Source: Parvibaculum sp.
Lineage (GTDB): Bacteria; Pseudomonadota; Alphaproteobacteria; Parvibaculales; Parvibaculaceae
Length of the DNA: 64,000 bases
Reading direction: 5' to 3'
Assembly: GCA_017642695.1 (NCBI GenBank)
Contig: JAEPQD010000001.1
Coordinates: forward strand, 860,764 to 924,763
A model generated the notes under the pieces. That model was not told the DNA's origin, searched no databases, and saw only the letters and a list, made by a program, of their open reading frames with translations. The translations under genes were made by a program, and so were the position numbers. Shown here one piece after another: positions 10,201 to 19,600 of the stretch. Each line of letters opens with the position of its first letter. Position 1 is the first letter of the stretch.

Positions 10201-10469
10201 GCATGCCCTTGAGAGGCGATGGCTGTGATCTCTTCCAGTCCCTCCAGAGAGCGTAGTTCCGTTTCCATCGGCCGGATAAGCAACCGCTCAGCGTCCTCCG
10301 GCGAAATGCCGTGATGCACGATGGAGACGTAGAAGATCGGAATGGGAATATCCGGATCGGCTTCCTTCGGGATCGTGATGAAGGAGATGATGCCGGCCGC
10401 GACCAGCAGCACCATCGTGGTCATGACGGTGCGCGTGCGTCCGAGTATGGCTTCGATGGCGGATGTCAC
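7266..10469 (-). CDS. RND efflux transporter, inner-membrane permease
   Basis: A 1067-residue permease of the RND superfamily, expected to use the proton gradient to pump substrates out through the adaptor encoded just upstream. Twelve membrane segments in the usual 1+5+1+5 layout can be recognised, with two large periplasmic loops. In TM4 the motif is GMLVDGAIVVVEYAD: only one Asp of the AcrB-type Asp-Asp pair is present, as in CzcA-like and some other subfamilies. I chose the GTG at 10469 because it overlaps the stop of the adaptor gene as GTGA; the longer ATG reading at 10580 would run 112 bp into the adaptor gene. It forms an operon with the PadR regulator and adaptor. The substrate is unknown. 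Confidence 0.92.
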   Translation of the reverse strand: MTSAIEAILGRTRTVMTTMVLLVAAGIISFITIPKEADPDIPIPIFYVSIVHHGISPEDAERLLIRPMETELRSLEGLEEITAIASQGHAGILLEFDVNFDKDAALQDVREKVDMARAELPGDTEEPTIREFNTSLFPVLIVTLSGDVPERALYNAAQSLKDEIEAIPTVLQAELVGHREELLEVVIDPAKLESYNISQSELINVVSLNNRLVAAGNIDTGQGRFSVKVPGLFEEREDVLNLPIKTSGEGVVKLSDVADIRRTFKDADGYARFNGHPAIAIEITKRIGTNIIDNNVQVRKAVDDFTANWPDAIHVNYTLDASDWIYRSLGSLQSSIATAIVLVMIVVVAALGLRSAMLVGIAIPTSFMIGFFFLASAGYTVNMMVMFGMLLAVGMLVDGAIVVVEYADRKMSEGLDKRDAYALASKRMFWPVTSSTATTLAAFLPMLLWPGVSGKFMSYLPITLIVVLSASLITALIFVPTIGTLFGKAETENDDVLKQLAGAETGDIRALPGLTGSYVRLLDRLIQFPGRVMAATGVVVVGTIWIFTLFNNGVEFFVDTEPERAIVLISARGNLSADDTIALARDVEEIALNTDGVKTVFTRTAPGLSQGQGGGDDVPNDLVGRMLIEFKPYEERRKGAVILEEIRQKASEIAGIRVEVRKQEDGPPTGKDIQIELTSTNYQKLLETTGLIRAHLDNEVDGLINIEDGRPLPGIEWVMTVDREMAGRFGADVTSVGSVIQLVTNGILIGEYRPDDARDEVDIRARFPDNYRVLDQLDQLRVQTSQGLVPISNFVTREAQPQVSTIERINGYRRIMIKANTAIDPETGEKLNVDAKVNEIVSWLETQNIDPAVNVKFRGASEEQEESASFLGGALIGALFLMFIILLTQFNSFYHSILTLSTVILSTLGALIGMVVTGQPFSVIMTGTGIVALAGIVVNNSIVLIDTYQRLREDAMDVVEAVLRTAGQRLRPIMLTTITTMFGLLPMALQINLDFVNREIVIGGPVSVWWVQLSTAIIFGLGFSTLLTLVLVPVLLAAPTVMREKRAARRRGGDTWRATAEPRRAAE

Positions 10470-11602
10470 AGTGCCGCTCCAACCTTGTTGGTTTGTACTG
10501 CCTCGACCTTCTGGCCTTCGGTCACGTAGTCCTGGCCGACGGTAATCAGCGTGACGGTACGTGGAAGGCCTGACACCCATAATCCTTCCGGCGTATCATC
10601 AATCAACCGGATCTCGGTAAACGCGACGCGGCCTTCCTCATTGACTGTGCGCACACCAACAACGCCGCTGTCGTTGAGAGCGATCACGCCACTCGGAATT
10701 CGGTGTGCGAGCACTTCCGTGCCGGGCACGACGATCTCTGCGGTGATGCCGGAGCGAATCGAGAAGTCCTTGTTCGGAACTTCGAGCTCGACACGGAAAG
10801 TACGCGTGGCGGGATCGGCCGTCTTGGCGACGAAGTGAATCCTGCCTTCGACCTCTTCCCCCGTTACGAGGCGGGCCTTGCCCGGTACGCCGATATCGAG
10901 TGCGCTCACCTTGTCCTCGGAGACCTGCCCCGCGACGAGAAGCGGATCGAGCTCGACAACGAGCCCACAGACGTCGCCGACACGCATATAGTCGCCAACC
11001 TCGACGGGACGCGCATCGAAGACGCCGTCGAAGGGGGCGAGTATCTTTGTCTGGCCGACCTCTATTTCCATTTGCTTGAGACGGGCCTGTGCCGCGTCGT
11101 AGGCTGCCTTGGAGCCGGCAGCGACCGTCGGCGCCCGCCAGCCCTTTTCGGCGAGCTGGCGCGAGGCGTCGTATTCAAGTTGCCGTTGTTTGACGAGTGC
11201 CTTTGCTTCGGCGAGCTGAGCATCGCGTGCATCCAGCTTGAGGCGGCAGAGGACATCACCTTCCTTCACGCGCTCGCCTTTTTCGACGGGCAGTTCCGTG
11301 ACGGTGCCTTGCGTCTCAGCGCGCACTTCCACCGCACGTTTGGCTTCGGTACGGCCGCGAATGGTGATGAAACTCTGGCGCATCGTGGCGGTCGACTCCG
11401 CCACCCGCACACGGGTTGCCGCGCTGTTTGCGGCCTCCGCTTCTGCGGCCGTGAGGTCGTTGCCGTTGCTGTCCCCGCCACCAATTACTCCGGTCATGAA
11501 CCAGAGCCCGATCGCAACCGCGATGCCGATGGCAATGTAGTGGGAACGGTGGAGCCGCCCGCCGGTCAGCCTCGTTATGAAATTCTTCTGACGTTCAAGC
11601 AT
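10466..11602 (-). CDS. RND efflux periplasmic adaptor (membrane-fusion protein, HlyD/AcrA-like)
   Basis: A 378-residue adaptor that bridges the permease to an outer-membrane channel. An N-terminal membrane anchor (residues 22-41, IAIGIAVAIGLWFMTGVIGG) is followed by a lipoyl-like half motif (EVRAETQGTVTELPVEKGERVKEGDVLCRL), an alpha-helical hairpin, the second lipoyl half (ILAPFDGVFDARPVEVGDYM) and a beta-barrel domain. I chose the ATG at 11602 because it overlaps the PadR stop by 8 bp; the longer frame lies inside the PadR gene. No outer-membrane factor gene is present in the operon, so a TolC-like protein must come from elsewhere. Confidence 0.9.
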   Translation of the reverse strand: MLERQKNFITRLTGGRLHRSHYIAIGIAVAIGLWFMTGVIGGGDSNGNDLTAAEAEAANSAATRVRVAESTATMRQSFITIRGRTEAKRAVEVRAETQGTVTELPVEKGERVKEGDVLCRLKLDARDAQLAEAKALVKQRQLEYDASRQLAEKGWRAPTVAAGSKAAYDAAQARLKQMEIEVGQTKILAPFDGVFDARPVEVGDYMRVGDVCGLVVELDPLLVAGQVSEDKVSALDIGVPGKARLVTGEEVEGRIHFVAKTADPATRTFRVELEVPNKDFSIRSGITAEIVVPGTEVLAHRIPSGVIALNDSGVVGVRTVNEEGRVAFTEIRLIDDTPEGLWVSGLPRTVTLITVGQDYVTEGQKVEAVQTNKVGAAL

Positions 11603-12128
11603 GTGCTTTTTCTTCGGTTGCGATTTCTTCGATCTGATGGCGGTTGCGTTCCAGGAAAGCAATGGATGCCGTGAAAACGGCATGTCCGTATTGCCGCGCG
11701 AAATCCATACCCGGCGTATCACCTTCCTGAGGTTCGGAAAGTTGCGCGGCCTTTTCCTTCATTGCGGCAAGCCGCTGGTCAACGAGTGCGCGCACGCGGC
11801 TGCGGGGAAGCAGGTGAGCGAAAAGAACGGTGAACAGGAATTCTGAGCGGAACTTGTCCGGCGCGAGTTGCTGCCCGAGCGCGTTACCAAGCTGCTCGCG
11901 GCCCTTTTCGGTCAGCGAGTAGACCTTCTTGTCCGGGCGCCGTTCCTGGGCTTCCGCCTTGCAGGTCACGAGCCCTTCTTCGGTCAGGCGCGTCAAGGCG
12001 GGATAGATGGATCCATAGCTCGCGTCGAGGAAATGGCTGAAAGGGCCATCCTCGAACATCTTGTTGATTTCGTAGCCGGTTGCATCGCCGAAGACGAGGG
12101 CACCCAGACAAAGCGTTGTCACGTGCAT
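11595..12128 (-). CDS. PadR-family transcriptional regulator
   Basis: A 177-residue regulator. Residues 1-85 form a PadR winged helix (LCLGALVFGDATGYEINKMF, then SYGSIYPALTRLTEEGLV and the wing VYSLTEKGREQL). The rest is the helical C-terminal dimerisation domain. It is the first gene of a PadR–adaptor–RND operon, with its stop overlapping the next start. PadR proteins usually repress their own operon until an efflux substrate binds, so autoregulation of this pump is the likely role. A symmetrical AT-rich site lies about 55 bp upstream of the start (see the entry near 12182). Confidence 0.88.
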   Translation of the reverse strand: MHVTTLCLGALVFGDATGYEINKMFEDGPFSHFLDASYGSIYPALTRLTEEGLVTCKAEAQERRPDKKVYSLTEKGREQLGNALGQQLAPDKFRSEFLFTVLFAHLLPRSRVRALVDQRLAAMKEKAAQLSEPQEGDTPGMDFARQYGHAVFTASIAFLERNRHQIEEIATEEKAHA

Positions 12129-12181
12129 CGATGGAGTATCCCTGCGTCAACCCGCAGAGGGCATCGGCATTTATATTGGAT

Positions 12182-12201
12182 CGATATATCGGCGCTATAT
12201 A
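12182..12201. promoter_or_regulatory. Candidate PadR operator
   Basis: The sequence holds a perfect 10-bp palindrome CGATATATCG (12182-12191), overlapped by a TATAT-N7-ATATA dyad (12185-12201), in an otherwise GC-rich background. It lies 54 bp upstream of the padR start. AT-rich dyads of this kind are typical PadR targets. The assignment rests on position and symmetry only. Confidence 0.45.
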
Positions 12202-12224
12202 TGAGCCTGCGGAACCGATTCCAA

Positions 12225-12291
12225 GGGTGTTACCCCGATTTTTCGCGTTTGCAGCTGTGTTTTTTTGCGGTGCGGTATGACGGTAACACCC
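12225..12291. repeat. 10-bp inverted repeat (GGGTGTTACC / GGTAACACCC) with 47-bp spacer
   Basis: GGGTGTTACC at 12225-12234 is exactly complementary to GGTAACACCC at 12282-12291. There is no T-run outside either arm, so it does not look like an intrinsic terminator for the CoA-transferase gene ending at 12413. It may be a pair of regulator half-sites or an mRNA structure upstream of padR. Function unknown. Confidence 0.5.
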
Positions 12292-12412
12292 GCGGCCAGG
12301 CCAACCACGTACGACGTTGATTATAGAAAATTTTGCGATGTGCCCGGGTGTCCCTCCTTCTCACCTATTGGGAGATGGGGAGTGGAAGGGCCCGCAATCA
12401 AGAGGCCAGCGC

Positions 12413-14275
12413 TCAGGTCGTGGAGGTTTGCCCGTCAACTTCAGCCATCGCGGCCAAGATCAGCCGGCGGTAAATCCGCTCCTTCAAGCGGGAAGGGGCC
12501 GCGAACCCCATCCGTTCGAGGCAGGCTCTTGCGGCGGCGGTTTCCGGGCCGCCGCGCAAGGCCAATCCGATGAGTTCCCCTCGCCCTGCATTGCGAAGTC
12601 TGCCGAGCGCCGGCATCAACTCCTGCTCTACATCCGAGAAGTCGCTGCCGAACGGAAAGAGGGGCAGCAGGCCTTTCTTTTGCGCGTCTGCCAGCCCCTT
12701 CCGGACATGTGCGGGTGTGTTGTGACGATGACGCTCGGGTATTTCGTAACTGCCGGCGATCTTGCCTGCCCTTTTTGCTTTGGCCAGCAACTCTTCCTGA
12801 AAGCGGGAGTCGGCGATGCAGAGCATGGCTGCGACGACCTCGCCGTCCGTCTTGCCGCGCAGGTCGGCAACGCCGTATTCGGTCACCACAATATCGCGGA
12901 GATGACGCGGGATCGTCGTATGCCCGTACGACCAGACAATGTTCGACATTGTCTCCCCGTCCTTGTGGCGCGTAGCGCGAAGAGTGATGACGGAGCGCGC
13001 GTCTTCAAGCGCGAAGGCTTGCGCGACGAAATTATACTGCCCGCCGACACCGCTGACGACGCGTCCATCTTCGAGGCCATCCGAAATGACAGCGCCGGTC
13101 AGCGTCGCCATCATTGCCGTATTGACGAAGCGGGCGCCTTTTCGTGCGGCGCGCTTTCTGTCTTCCTCACCATGCAGGTCATTGACGAAGGCAACGGGAA
13201 CCATCGCAATCTTCGCGCGCAGTGTCGGCTCCACCTCGCGTAGCTTTCGGTAGAAGCTGCGCGAGCCGAGAAAGAAACCACCATGCACGAGAACGCCGTC
13301 AACCTCTCGCTTTACGACACCGGCTTCGATCAGGTCGATGAAACATTCGACAAGCATCTCGCTTGCGCCATAAAGCCCTTCGTCAAATAAATCGCGTTCG
13401 GGACCGACGCCGCCGAGCTTTTCAAGTGTCTGTCTGAACGCTGCATTGTCGCGATGCCGAAGCACCAGCGACTGTCCTACCGCATCGCCGATCGATCCGA
13501 TGCCGATCTGGAGCGTGCCGCCGTCGGGCACGAGACTTGCGACATGGTGGCCGATCGCATAGTCGGCGGGTGAAACTGGCTCGCGGGGCGGTGCAAAAAG
13601 AGGGAATTGCAGCTTTGCGCTGTCGAGCAGAAGATCGAACTCACTCGCGCCGATCTCCGCAGTGCCGCCCATGTAGGGTAGCTCGGTATTGGTTTCACCT
13701 GCGAAGATGAAATCGGCGCGTCCCTGCCGCCGCGCTTCCAGGAGGTCGACACTGATGTCTGGATTGCAGCTCAGGCTGAACCTGTCTCGCGCTTGAGACG
13801 GTGCGACCAGTTGACCGACGACGTTGACGTTCGTCTGGAGAACATAGCGCAGGGCGTGCGTGTAATTTGCGGAGATATAGTTCTGCTGCTGCCTCGGCGA
13901 GTTGAGCCACTTGCCTGCTTGCATGAAGAACTCGTTGACCTGGATGTTCGCCGGAAGCGTTCCGGCGTGCAGCGCGTCCGCATAGACAAGATCGGGGTAA
14001 CCTTCGAAGAGCCTCTTCAACACAGGTCCCATGAAACGGCGTTCGAGCTCACTCGACACGCGCGGTACTTCAAGCGTAAGCGCCGTGAATATCTGCAGGG
14101 AGATGGAGGGATCGGCAATGGCGCGTTCGACAAGCGCGTTGACCATGTGGTTCGGCTTGCCGAGCCCAAGCGGTAACGCGAGCACAATCCGCTTGCCGAC
14201 GCGCGAAATGATCGCATCGGCAATCGCTGAGGCATCCTCGAAGATTTCGGAACCTGAAGGCACGCCGCGCTGCAC
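12413..14275 (-). CDS. Acetyl-CoA hydrolase/transferase family protein
   Basis: A 620-residue family-I CoA-transferase-like enzyme. The N-terminal half has the pattern IVLALPLGLGKPNHMVNALV and an AGKWLNSPRQQQNYIS-like segment. The C-terminal half has the GxG-rich segment DGGTLQIGIGSIGDAV, then DEGLYGASEMLVE and GVGGQYNFVAQAF typical of the acetyl-CoA hydrolase/4-hydroxybutyrate CoA-transferase group. Such enzymes exchange CoA between acyl groups. Its length exceeds the usual 430-550 residues because of extra C-terminal sequence (from about residue 520). It lies 62 bp downstream of fadE on the same strand, which points to fatty-acyl-CoA handling. The exact substrate is not identifiable, and a hydrolase rather than a transferase role is possible. 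Confidence 0.8.
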   Translation of the reverse strand: MQRGVPSGSEIFEDASAIADAIISRVGKRIVLALPLGLGKPNHMVNALVERAIADPSISLQIFTALTLEVPRVSSELERRFMGPVLKRLFEGYPDLVYADALHAGTLPANIQVNEFFMQAGKWLNSPRQQQNYISANYTHALRYVLQTNVNVVGQLVAPSQARDRFSLSCNPDISVDLLEARRQGRADFIFAGETNTELPYMGGTAEIGASEFDLLLDSAKLQFPLFAPPREPVSPADYAIGHHVASLVPDGGTLQIGIGSIGDAVGQSLVLRHRDNAAFRQTLEKLGGVGPERDLFDEGLYGASEMLVECFIDLIEAGVVKREVDGVLVHGGFFLGSRSFYRKLREVEPTLRAKIAMVPVAFVNDLHGEEDRKRAARKGARFVNTAMMATLTGAVISDGLEDGRVVSGVGGQYNFVAQAFALEDARSVITLRATRHKDGETMSNIVWSYGHTTIPRHLRDIVVTEYGVADLRGKTDGEVVAAMLCIADSRFQEELLAKAKRAGKIAGSYEIPERHRHNTPAHVRKGLADAQKKGLLPLFPFGSDFSDVEQELMPALGRLRNAGRGELIGLALRGGPETAAARACLERMGFAAPSRLKERIYRRLILAAMAEVDGQTSTT

Positions 14276-14337
14276 CGTATTATGAGAAAAACTCGCCGAC
14301 TCTCATCTCATCATACCAGTTTGCGGGTCGCCGTTCT

Positions 14338-16599
14338 TCAGGCATTCGCGGCCCGGACGGGAGGGGACTCCTTGTTCGTCCGGGACGGGTGCAGCGAGAG
14401 TTCTGCCGGGGTAAAATCGTCGACCGCAACGACGCGCGCTAGAACGGCGCGGTATTTCGATATTTGCTCCGCCTCCTCGTTCGTGATGTCGCCATTGGCG
14501 AGGGCAGTCTCGGGCTCGTCTATGCCCGCCTTGCGCATGTTCGCCCGTGCCTTTTCCGTAAGGACGGACAGCGCGAAGGCCTCCTCAAGCGTGGCCACGG
14601 CGTCTTCGCCCCGCCCGAGATAAAGGCCCGAGGTCAACCGGTCGCGGGTTTCCGATGGCGCGAGAAGAAGCTCGGCACATTGCATGGTAAGCCTGTCTTG
14701 CGGACCGCGCTGTCCTGCTCCGAGGGGCTGGATGACGAAGCGCGCGATAGACGCAAAGAACCGGTTGGGCAGGTTTGCGAAAACTTCCGCAAAGCTGCGG
14801 TCGATGGCCGCCAACCCGTTTGCCATGCACCAATCGAGCAGAGGCAGGTCCTCGGATTTCCGGCCTTCGTCCTCCCAGCGCTTCAGCGCTGCGGAGAGAA
14901 GATAGAGTTCGGACAGAATATCGCCAAGGCGCGCAGAAAGCATTTCCTTGCGTTTTAGTGCCCCACCGAGCGTGAGCAGGGCGAAGTCCGCGGTCAGCGC
15001 GAAGCTCGCGGTGCGGCGCGACAATTGCCGGTAGTGCCGACTGGCCTTGCCTGCCTTCGGCGCGGGTGCGAACAATCCGGCCGTCCAGTTGCGCGCCCAT
15101 GCGCGGCCGAGCGTCTTGAACCCGTGCCCGACATGACGCCAGAAGGCTTCGTCGAATTTTTCGAGCGCCTCGTTCCGGTCCTCTTCCTCCAGAGCCTGCA
15201 TCTCCTTCAGCAGGTGAGGGTGGCTGCGAATGGCGCCCTGTCCGAAGATGATGAGGTTGCGCGTCAGGATGTTCGCGCCTTCGACCGTGATGCCGACAGG
15301 GACAGCACGATAGAGATTGCCGAGATAGTTCGACGGCCCGTCGATTACGGCCTTGCCCGCATGAATGTCCATCGCGTCATTCACCGCCTGCCGCATCCGG
15401 TTCGTCGCCTGCGCTTTCATGATGGCGGAGATGACGGCGAGTTTGCGGCCGCCGTCGAGCCCGGCGCATGTGAGCCGCCGCGCGGCATCGAGGAGATAGG
15501 CCGTGCCCGCGATGTGTCCGAGGCGTGCCTGCACACCTTCAAACTTCCCGACGGGCAGGTTGAACTGTTCGCGCACACGTGCGTAGGCACCGGAAGTCCG
15601 CGCCGAGAAGGCAGCGGCGGCAGCGGAGAGTGAGGGAAGCGAAATGCCGCGGCCAGCCGCAAGTGCACTCATCAACATCTTCCAGCCCTGGCCTGCCTGC
15701 TCCTTGCCACCGATCACGTGGTCGAGCGGGATGAAAACGTCTTCACCTTCGACGGGACCGTTCTGGAACATCTGGAATGAGGGAAGATGGCGCCGCCCAA
15801 CCGTAACGCCGGGCAGGTCCGTCGGTACAAGCGCTACGGTGATACCGTAGTCTTCACGATCACCCAGAAGCCTGTCCGGGTCGCGCAGCTTGAAGGCGAG
15901 ACCGAGAACAGTGGCGACGGGTGCAAGCGTAATATAGCGCTTGCGCCAGTTAAGGCGGATGCCGAGAACCTCCTCGCCATTGAACTTGTCGCGGCATATG
16001 ACGCCGCTGTCTGTCATGGAAGCCGCGTCCGATCCGGCTTCCGGACTGGTGAGACCGAAACACGGGATTTCCTCGCCCCGCGCGAGCCTCGGCAGCCAGT
16101 ATTCGCGTTGTTCTTCCGTTCCGAACTGCAGCAGCAATTCGCCAGGGCCGAGTGAGTTCGGGACCATCACGGTCACGGCTGCCGTGGCGGAACGACTCGA
16201 AATCTTGCGGATCACTTCGGAATGGGCGAAGGCGGAGAATTCGAGGCCGCCATACTTCTTCGGGATGATCATGCCGAAGAAGCGGTTCTGCCGAATGAAA
16301 TCCCAGGCTTCCGGCGGCAGGTCTCCGTCCTCCCAGGTGATTTTCCAGTCGTCGATCATGCCGCAGAGTTCTTCGACCGGCCCGTCCATGAAAGCCTGCT
16401 CTTCGGCGTTCAATTGCGGTCGCGGCGTATCGAGAAGCTGCTGCCAGTCTGGGTTGCCGGTAAAGAGCTCTGCCTCGAGCCAGACATCGCCGGCCTCCAG
16501 CGCCTCTCGCTCTGTGTCCGACATGCTCGGCAGGGCCCGGTTCGCCCACGCGAATATCGGCCGGGTCAGATACTTCCGTCTTGCGCCAATCCAGTCCAT
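14338..16599 (-). CDS. fadE: Acyl-CoA dehydrogenase, FadE type
   Basis: A 753-residue FAD enzyme catalysing the first step of fatty-acid beta-oxidation (acyl-CoA to trans-2-enoyl-CoA). The RKYLTRPIFAWANRALPSMSDTE opening matches FadE. It continues with the acyl-CoA dehydrogenase core: CFGLTSPEAGSDAASM near residue 185, then QVARLGHIAGTAY-like helices. A FadE-specific C-terminal extension (from about residue 520) includes KRKEMLSARLGDILSELYLLSA. E. coli FadE is 814 residues with a hydrophobic N-terminal segment; that segment is missing here, the protein beginning at MDWIGARRKYL. Whether it is membrane-attached is therefore uncertain. It is followed 62 bp later by the CoA-transferase gene. Confidence 0.9.
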   Translation of the reverse strand: MDWIGARRKYLTRPIFAWANRALPSMSDTEREALEAGDVWLEAELFTGNPDWQQLLDTPRPQLNAEEQAFMDGPVEELCGMIDDWKITWEDGDLPPEAWDFIRQNRFFGMIIPKKYGGLEFSAFAHSEVIRKISSRSATAAVTVMVPNSLGPGELLLQFGTEEQREYWLPRLARGEEIPCFGLTSPEAGSDAASMTDSGVICRDKFNGEEVLGIRLNWRKRYITLAPVATVLGLAFKLRDPDRLLGDREDYGITVALVPTDLPGVTVGRRHLPSFQMFQNGPVEGEDVFIPLDHVIGGKEQAGQGWKMLMSALAAGRGISLPSLSAAAAAFSARTSGAYARVREQFNLPVGKFEGVQARLGHIAGTAYLLDAARRLTCAGLDGGRKLAVISAIMKAQATNRMRQAVNDAMDIHAGKAVIDGPSNYLGNLYRAVPVGITVEGANILTRNLIIFGQGAIRSHPHLLKEMQALEEEDRNEALEKFDEAFWRHVGHGFKTLGRAWARNWTAGLFAPAPKAGKASRHYRQLSRRTASFALTADFALLTLGGALKRKEMLSARLGDILSELYLLSAALKRWEDEGRKSEDLPLLDWCMANGLAAIDRSFAEVFANLPNRFFASIARFVIQPLGAGQRGPQDRLTMQCAELLLAPSETRDRLTSGLYLGRGEDAVATLEEAFALSVLTEKARANMRKAGIDEPETALANGDITNEEAEQISKYRAVLARVVAVDDFTPAELSLHPSRTNKESPPVRAANA

Positions 16600-16646
16600 G
16601 CCAGTGACCTCGTTCGCTGGAGATGAAAGTCAAGACTCGGATCGCC

Positions 16647-19600
16647 CTATTCCGTCCCTTCCATGGGCCTTGGCCGACGACCACTCCTGTCCACGATCTT
16701 CATTTCCTCGTCGAGCCTGCGCTGCGTGTCGCTCGGCGAGCCGGTGCCCCGGGCGAGAGCCTGATAGGCGACGGGCACCACGAAGAGCGTGAAGGCCGTA
16801 GTGGCGATCACGCCGGAGAAGATTACCACGCCGATGGCCATCCGGGTCTCCGCTCCGGCCCCGAACGACAAGATGAGTGGTATCGCACCCGCCACCGTCG
16901 TGATGGCTGTCATCAGGATCGGCCGGAGGCGGATGCCGGCGGCTTCGATCAGCGCGGCACGAAACTCTCGTCCCTCGTCCCGTAGCTGGTTCGCGAATTC
17001 GACGATCAGGATGCCGTTCTTCGCGGCGAGGCCGACAAGCATGATCAGGCCGATCTGTGTGTAGAGATTGATCGTCCCTCCTGCGATCCAGATGCCGAAC
17101 AGGCCGCCTGCAATCGCAAGCGGCACCGTGGTGATGATGACCAGAGGATGGATGAAGCTCTCGAACTGTGCCGCCAGCACCAGGAACACGACAACAACGC
17201 CGAGGACAAAAATGAAGGCGAGCGCACTTCCCGAGTTCTCGAAGTCGAGTGACTGGCCGCGATAGTCGATGGTTACGCCGGAGGGAAGATTTTCGCGGGT
17301 CAGGTTTTCCAGATATTCCAGCGCCTCGCCGAGTGTGTAGCCGTCTTCAAGGTCGGCCTCGATGGTTATGGCGCGAACCCTGTTGTAGCGGTTGAGGCTT
17401 GAAGGTCCGGCGATCTCGCTGACCTTGACGAGATTGGCGAGCGGGATCAACTCGCCCGATCGTTCGGAGCGCACGAAAAGGTTGCTCATGTCGCTCGGCG
17501 TGCGTTGCGAGGAGCGTTCGCCTTCGAGAATGACGTTGTATTCTTCGCCATCGTCGATGAAGGTCGTGACACGCCGCGAGCCGAATATGGTTTCCAGCGT
17601 ACGCCCGATATTGCCCACGGTGACGCCCAGATCGCCTGCGCTGTTGCGGTCTATCTCCACGCGAAGCTGCGGCTTCGTTTCCTTGTAGTCATGATCGATG
17701 TTCGTGAGGCCCGGGTTGTTCTCGTCTATGGCGGCGAGAAGAGTATCGCGCCATTCACGGAGTTCGTCATAGGTGCCGCCACCGATCACAAACTGGACGG
17801 GCTTCGAGGTGCCGCCGCCGAAACCGCTGCGCATGACGGGCGCCGTGGTCACGCCCGGCAGGTCGGCCGTTCGCGCCCGCACATCGTCCATGATCTCCCA
17901 GGCCGAGCGTCGTTCGCTCCAGTCGTGAAGAACGGCGATCACGATGCCGGAGTTGAATGTCGCGGTATTGCCGAAGGAGCGCGGCGCGCGAACGAGCAGT
18001 CGGTTGATCTCGCCATTCTCGACGAGCGGCATCATCCGTTCCTCGATCTCGTCCATGTAGGCCTTGATGTAGTCGTAGGACGAGCCTTCCGGTGCGTTCA
18101 CCATGACGAAGAAGGCGCCACGATCCTCCTTCGGTGCGTATTCGGAGGGAATGATGAGAAAGAGGCCGTAGGCCGCGACCGCAAGAAGTCCGAGCGCGCC
18201 GAAAGCGGCGGCAGGCCGTTGCAGCGTGCGTTCCAGCGCCGAGGCATACCAATTCTTTGTCCGCTCGAACGTGTCGTCGACCGCGATATTGAGCTTTGTG
18301 CGGTTGGATGTCGGTTTCAGGACTTTCGAAGCCAGCATTGGAGAAAGACTGAGTGCGACAAGACTGGAGAAGGCGACGGCCGCCGCCATGGTAATGGCGA
18401 ACTCGGAAAACAGGCGCCCGACCGATCCTTCGATGAAGGCCAGCGGCACAAAAACCGAAATCAGCACGATTGTGGTCGCGATGACGGCGAACCCGACCTG
18501 CCGCGCGCCGCGGTAGGCAGCGACGAGCGGCGTCGCACCTTCCTCCATGCGGCGGTAGATATTTTCGAGAACAACGATCGTGTCGTCAACCACGAGACCA
18601 ATGGCCAGAACGAGCGCGAGGAGCGTCAGCAGGTTGACGGAAAACCCGAGTACGTAGAGAACCAGAAAAGTCGCAATGATGGAGACGGGAACGGTGACGG
18701 CAGGAACCAGCGTCGCCCGGGCGCTCCCGAGAAAAATGAAGATGGTGAGCACGACGAGCGCTATGGCGATGCCCAGCGTCTTGTAGACTTCGCCGATCGC
18801 GCCTTCGATAAAGACGCTCGTATCGTAGCTCTGCTTGAACTCCATGCCATCGGGAAGCGTGGGCGCTATCCGGGCTGCTTCCTTCTTCACTGCCTGCGTT
18901 ACATCGAGCGTATTCGCTGTTGATTGCTTGATGATGCCGACACCAATCATCGGCACGGTGTTGCCCCGGAAGGAAGTTCGGTCTTCCGCGGCCATACGCT
19001 CTACACGCGCGACGTCGCCGAGCCGCACCAGATAGCCATCGTCGCCCTGCGACAGGACGAGCTGCCGGAAATCCTGCTCCGTGCGGAAGCTGCGTTCCAC
19101 GCGAGCGGGAAACTGGCGCTGTGAGGATTCTATGTTCCCTGCCGGGAGCTCGATATTCTCGGCGAGCAGCGCTTCCTCTACGTCGCCGACCGTCAGCCGT
19201 CGTGCGGCGAGGGCCGTTCGGTCGAGCCAGACGCGCATGGCATAGCTTCGCTCGCCGCTGAGGCGGACGCGCGCGACACCGTCGAGCGTCGAGAAACGGT
19301 CGACGATGTGCCGCTCGGCATAATCCGTCATTTCGAGCACGCTCATGCGGTCGCTGACGAGATTGAGCCACATGATGACGTCGTCGCTCGAATCCTCCTT
19401 GCGGATATCCGGCGGGTCGGCCTCCCTTGGCAAGTCGTCCAGGATGCCGGATACCCGGTCGCGAATGTCGTTCGCCGCGGCGTCGACGTCCCGGCCGGGA
19501 TTGAATTCGATGGTGATGCGCGAACGTCCGTCGGAACTCGACGATTCCATGAAGGCGATGCCCTCGATGCCCGCGATGCGCTCCTCGATCGGTTCGGTGA

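Noticed and set aside
17505..18923. A 472-codon plus-strand frame opposite the second RND permease
   Set aside because: The RND permease on the other strand has complete family motifs across this stretch.
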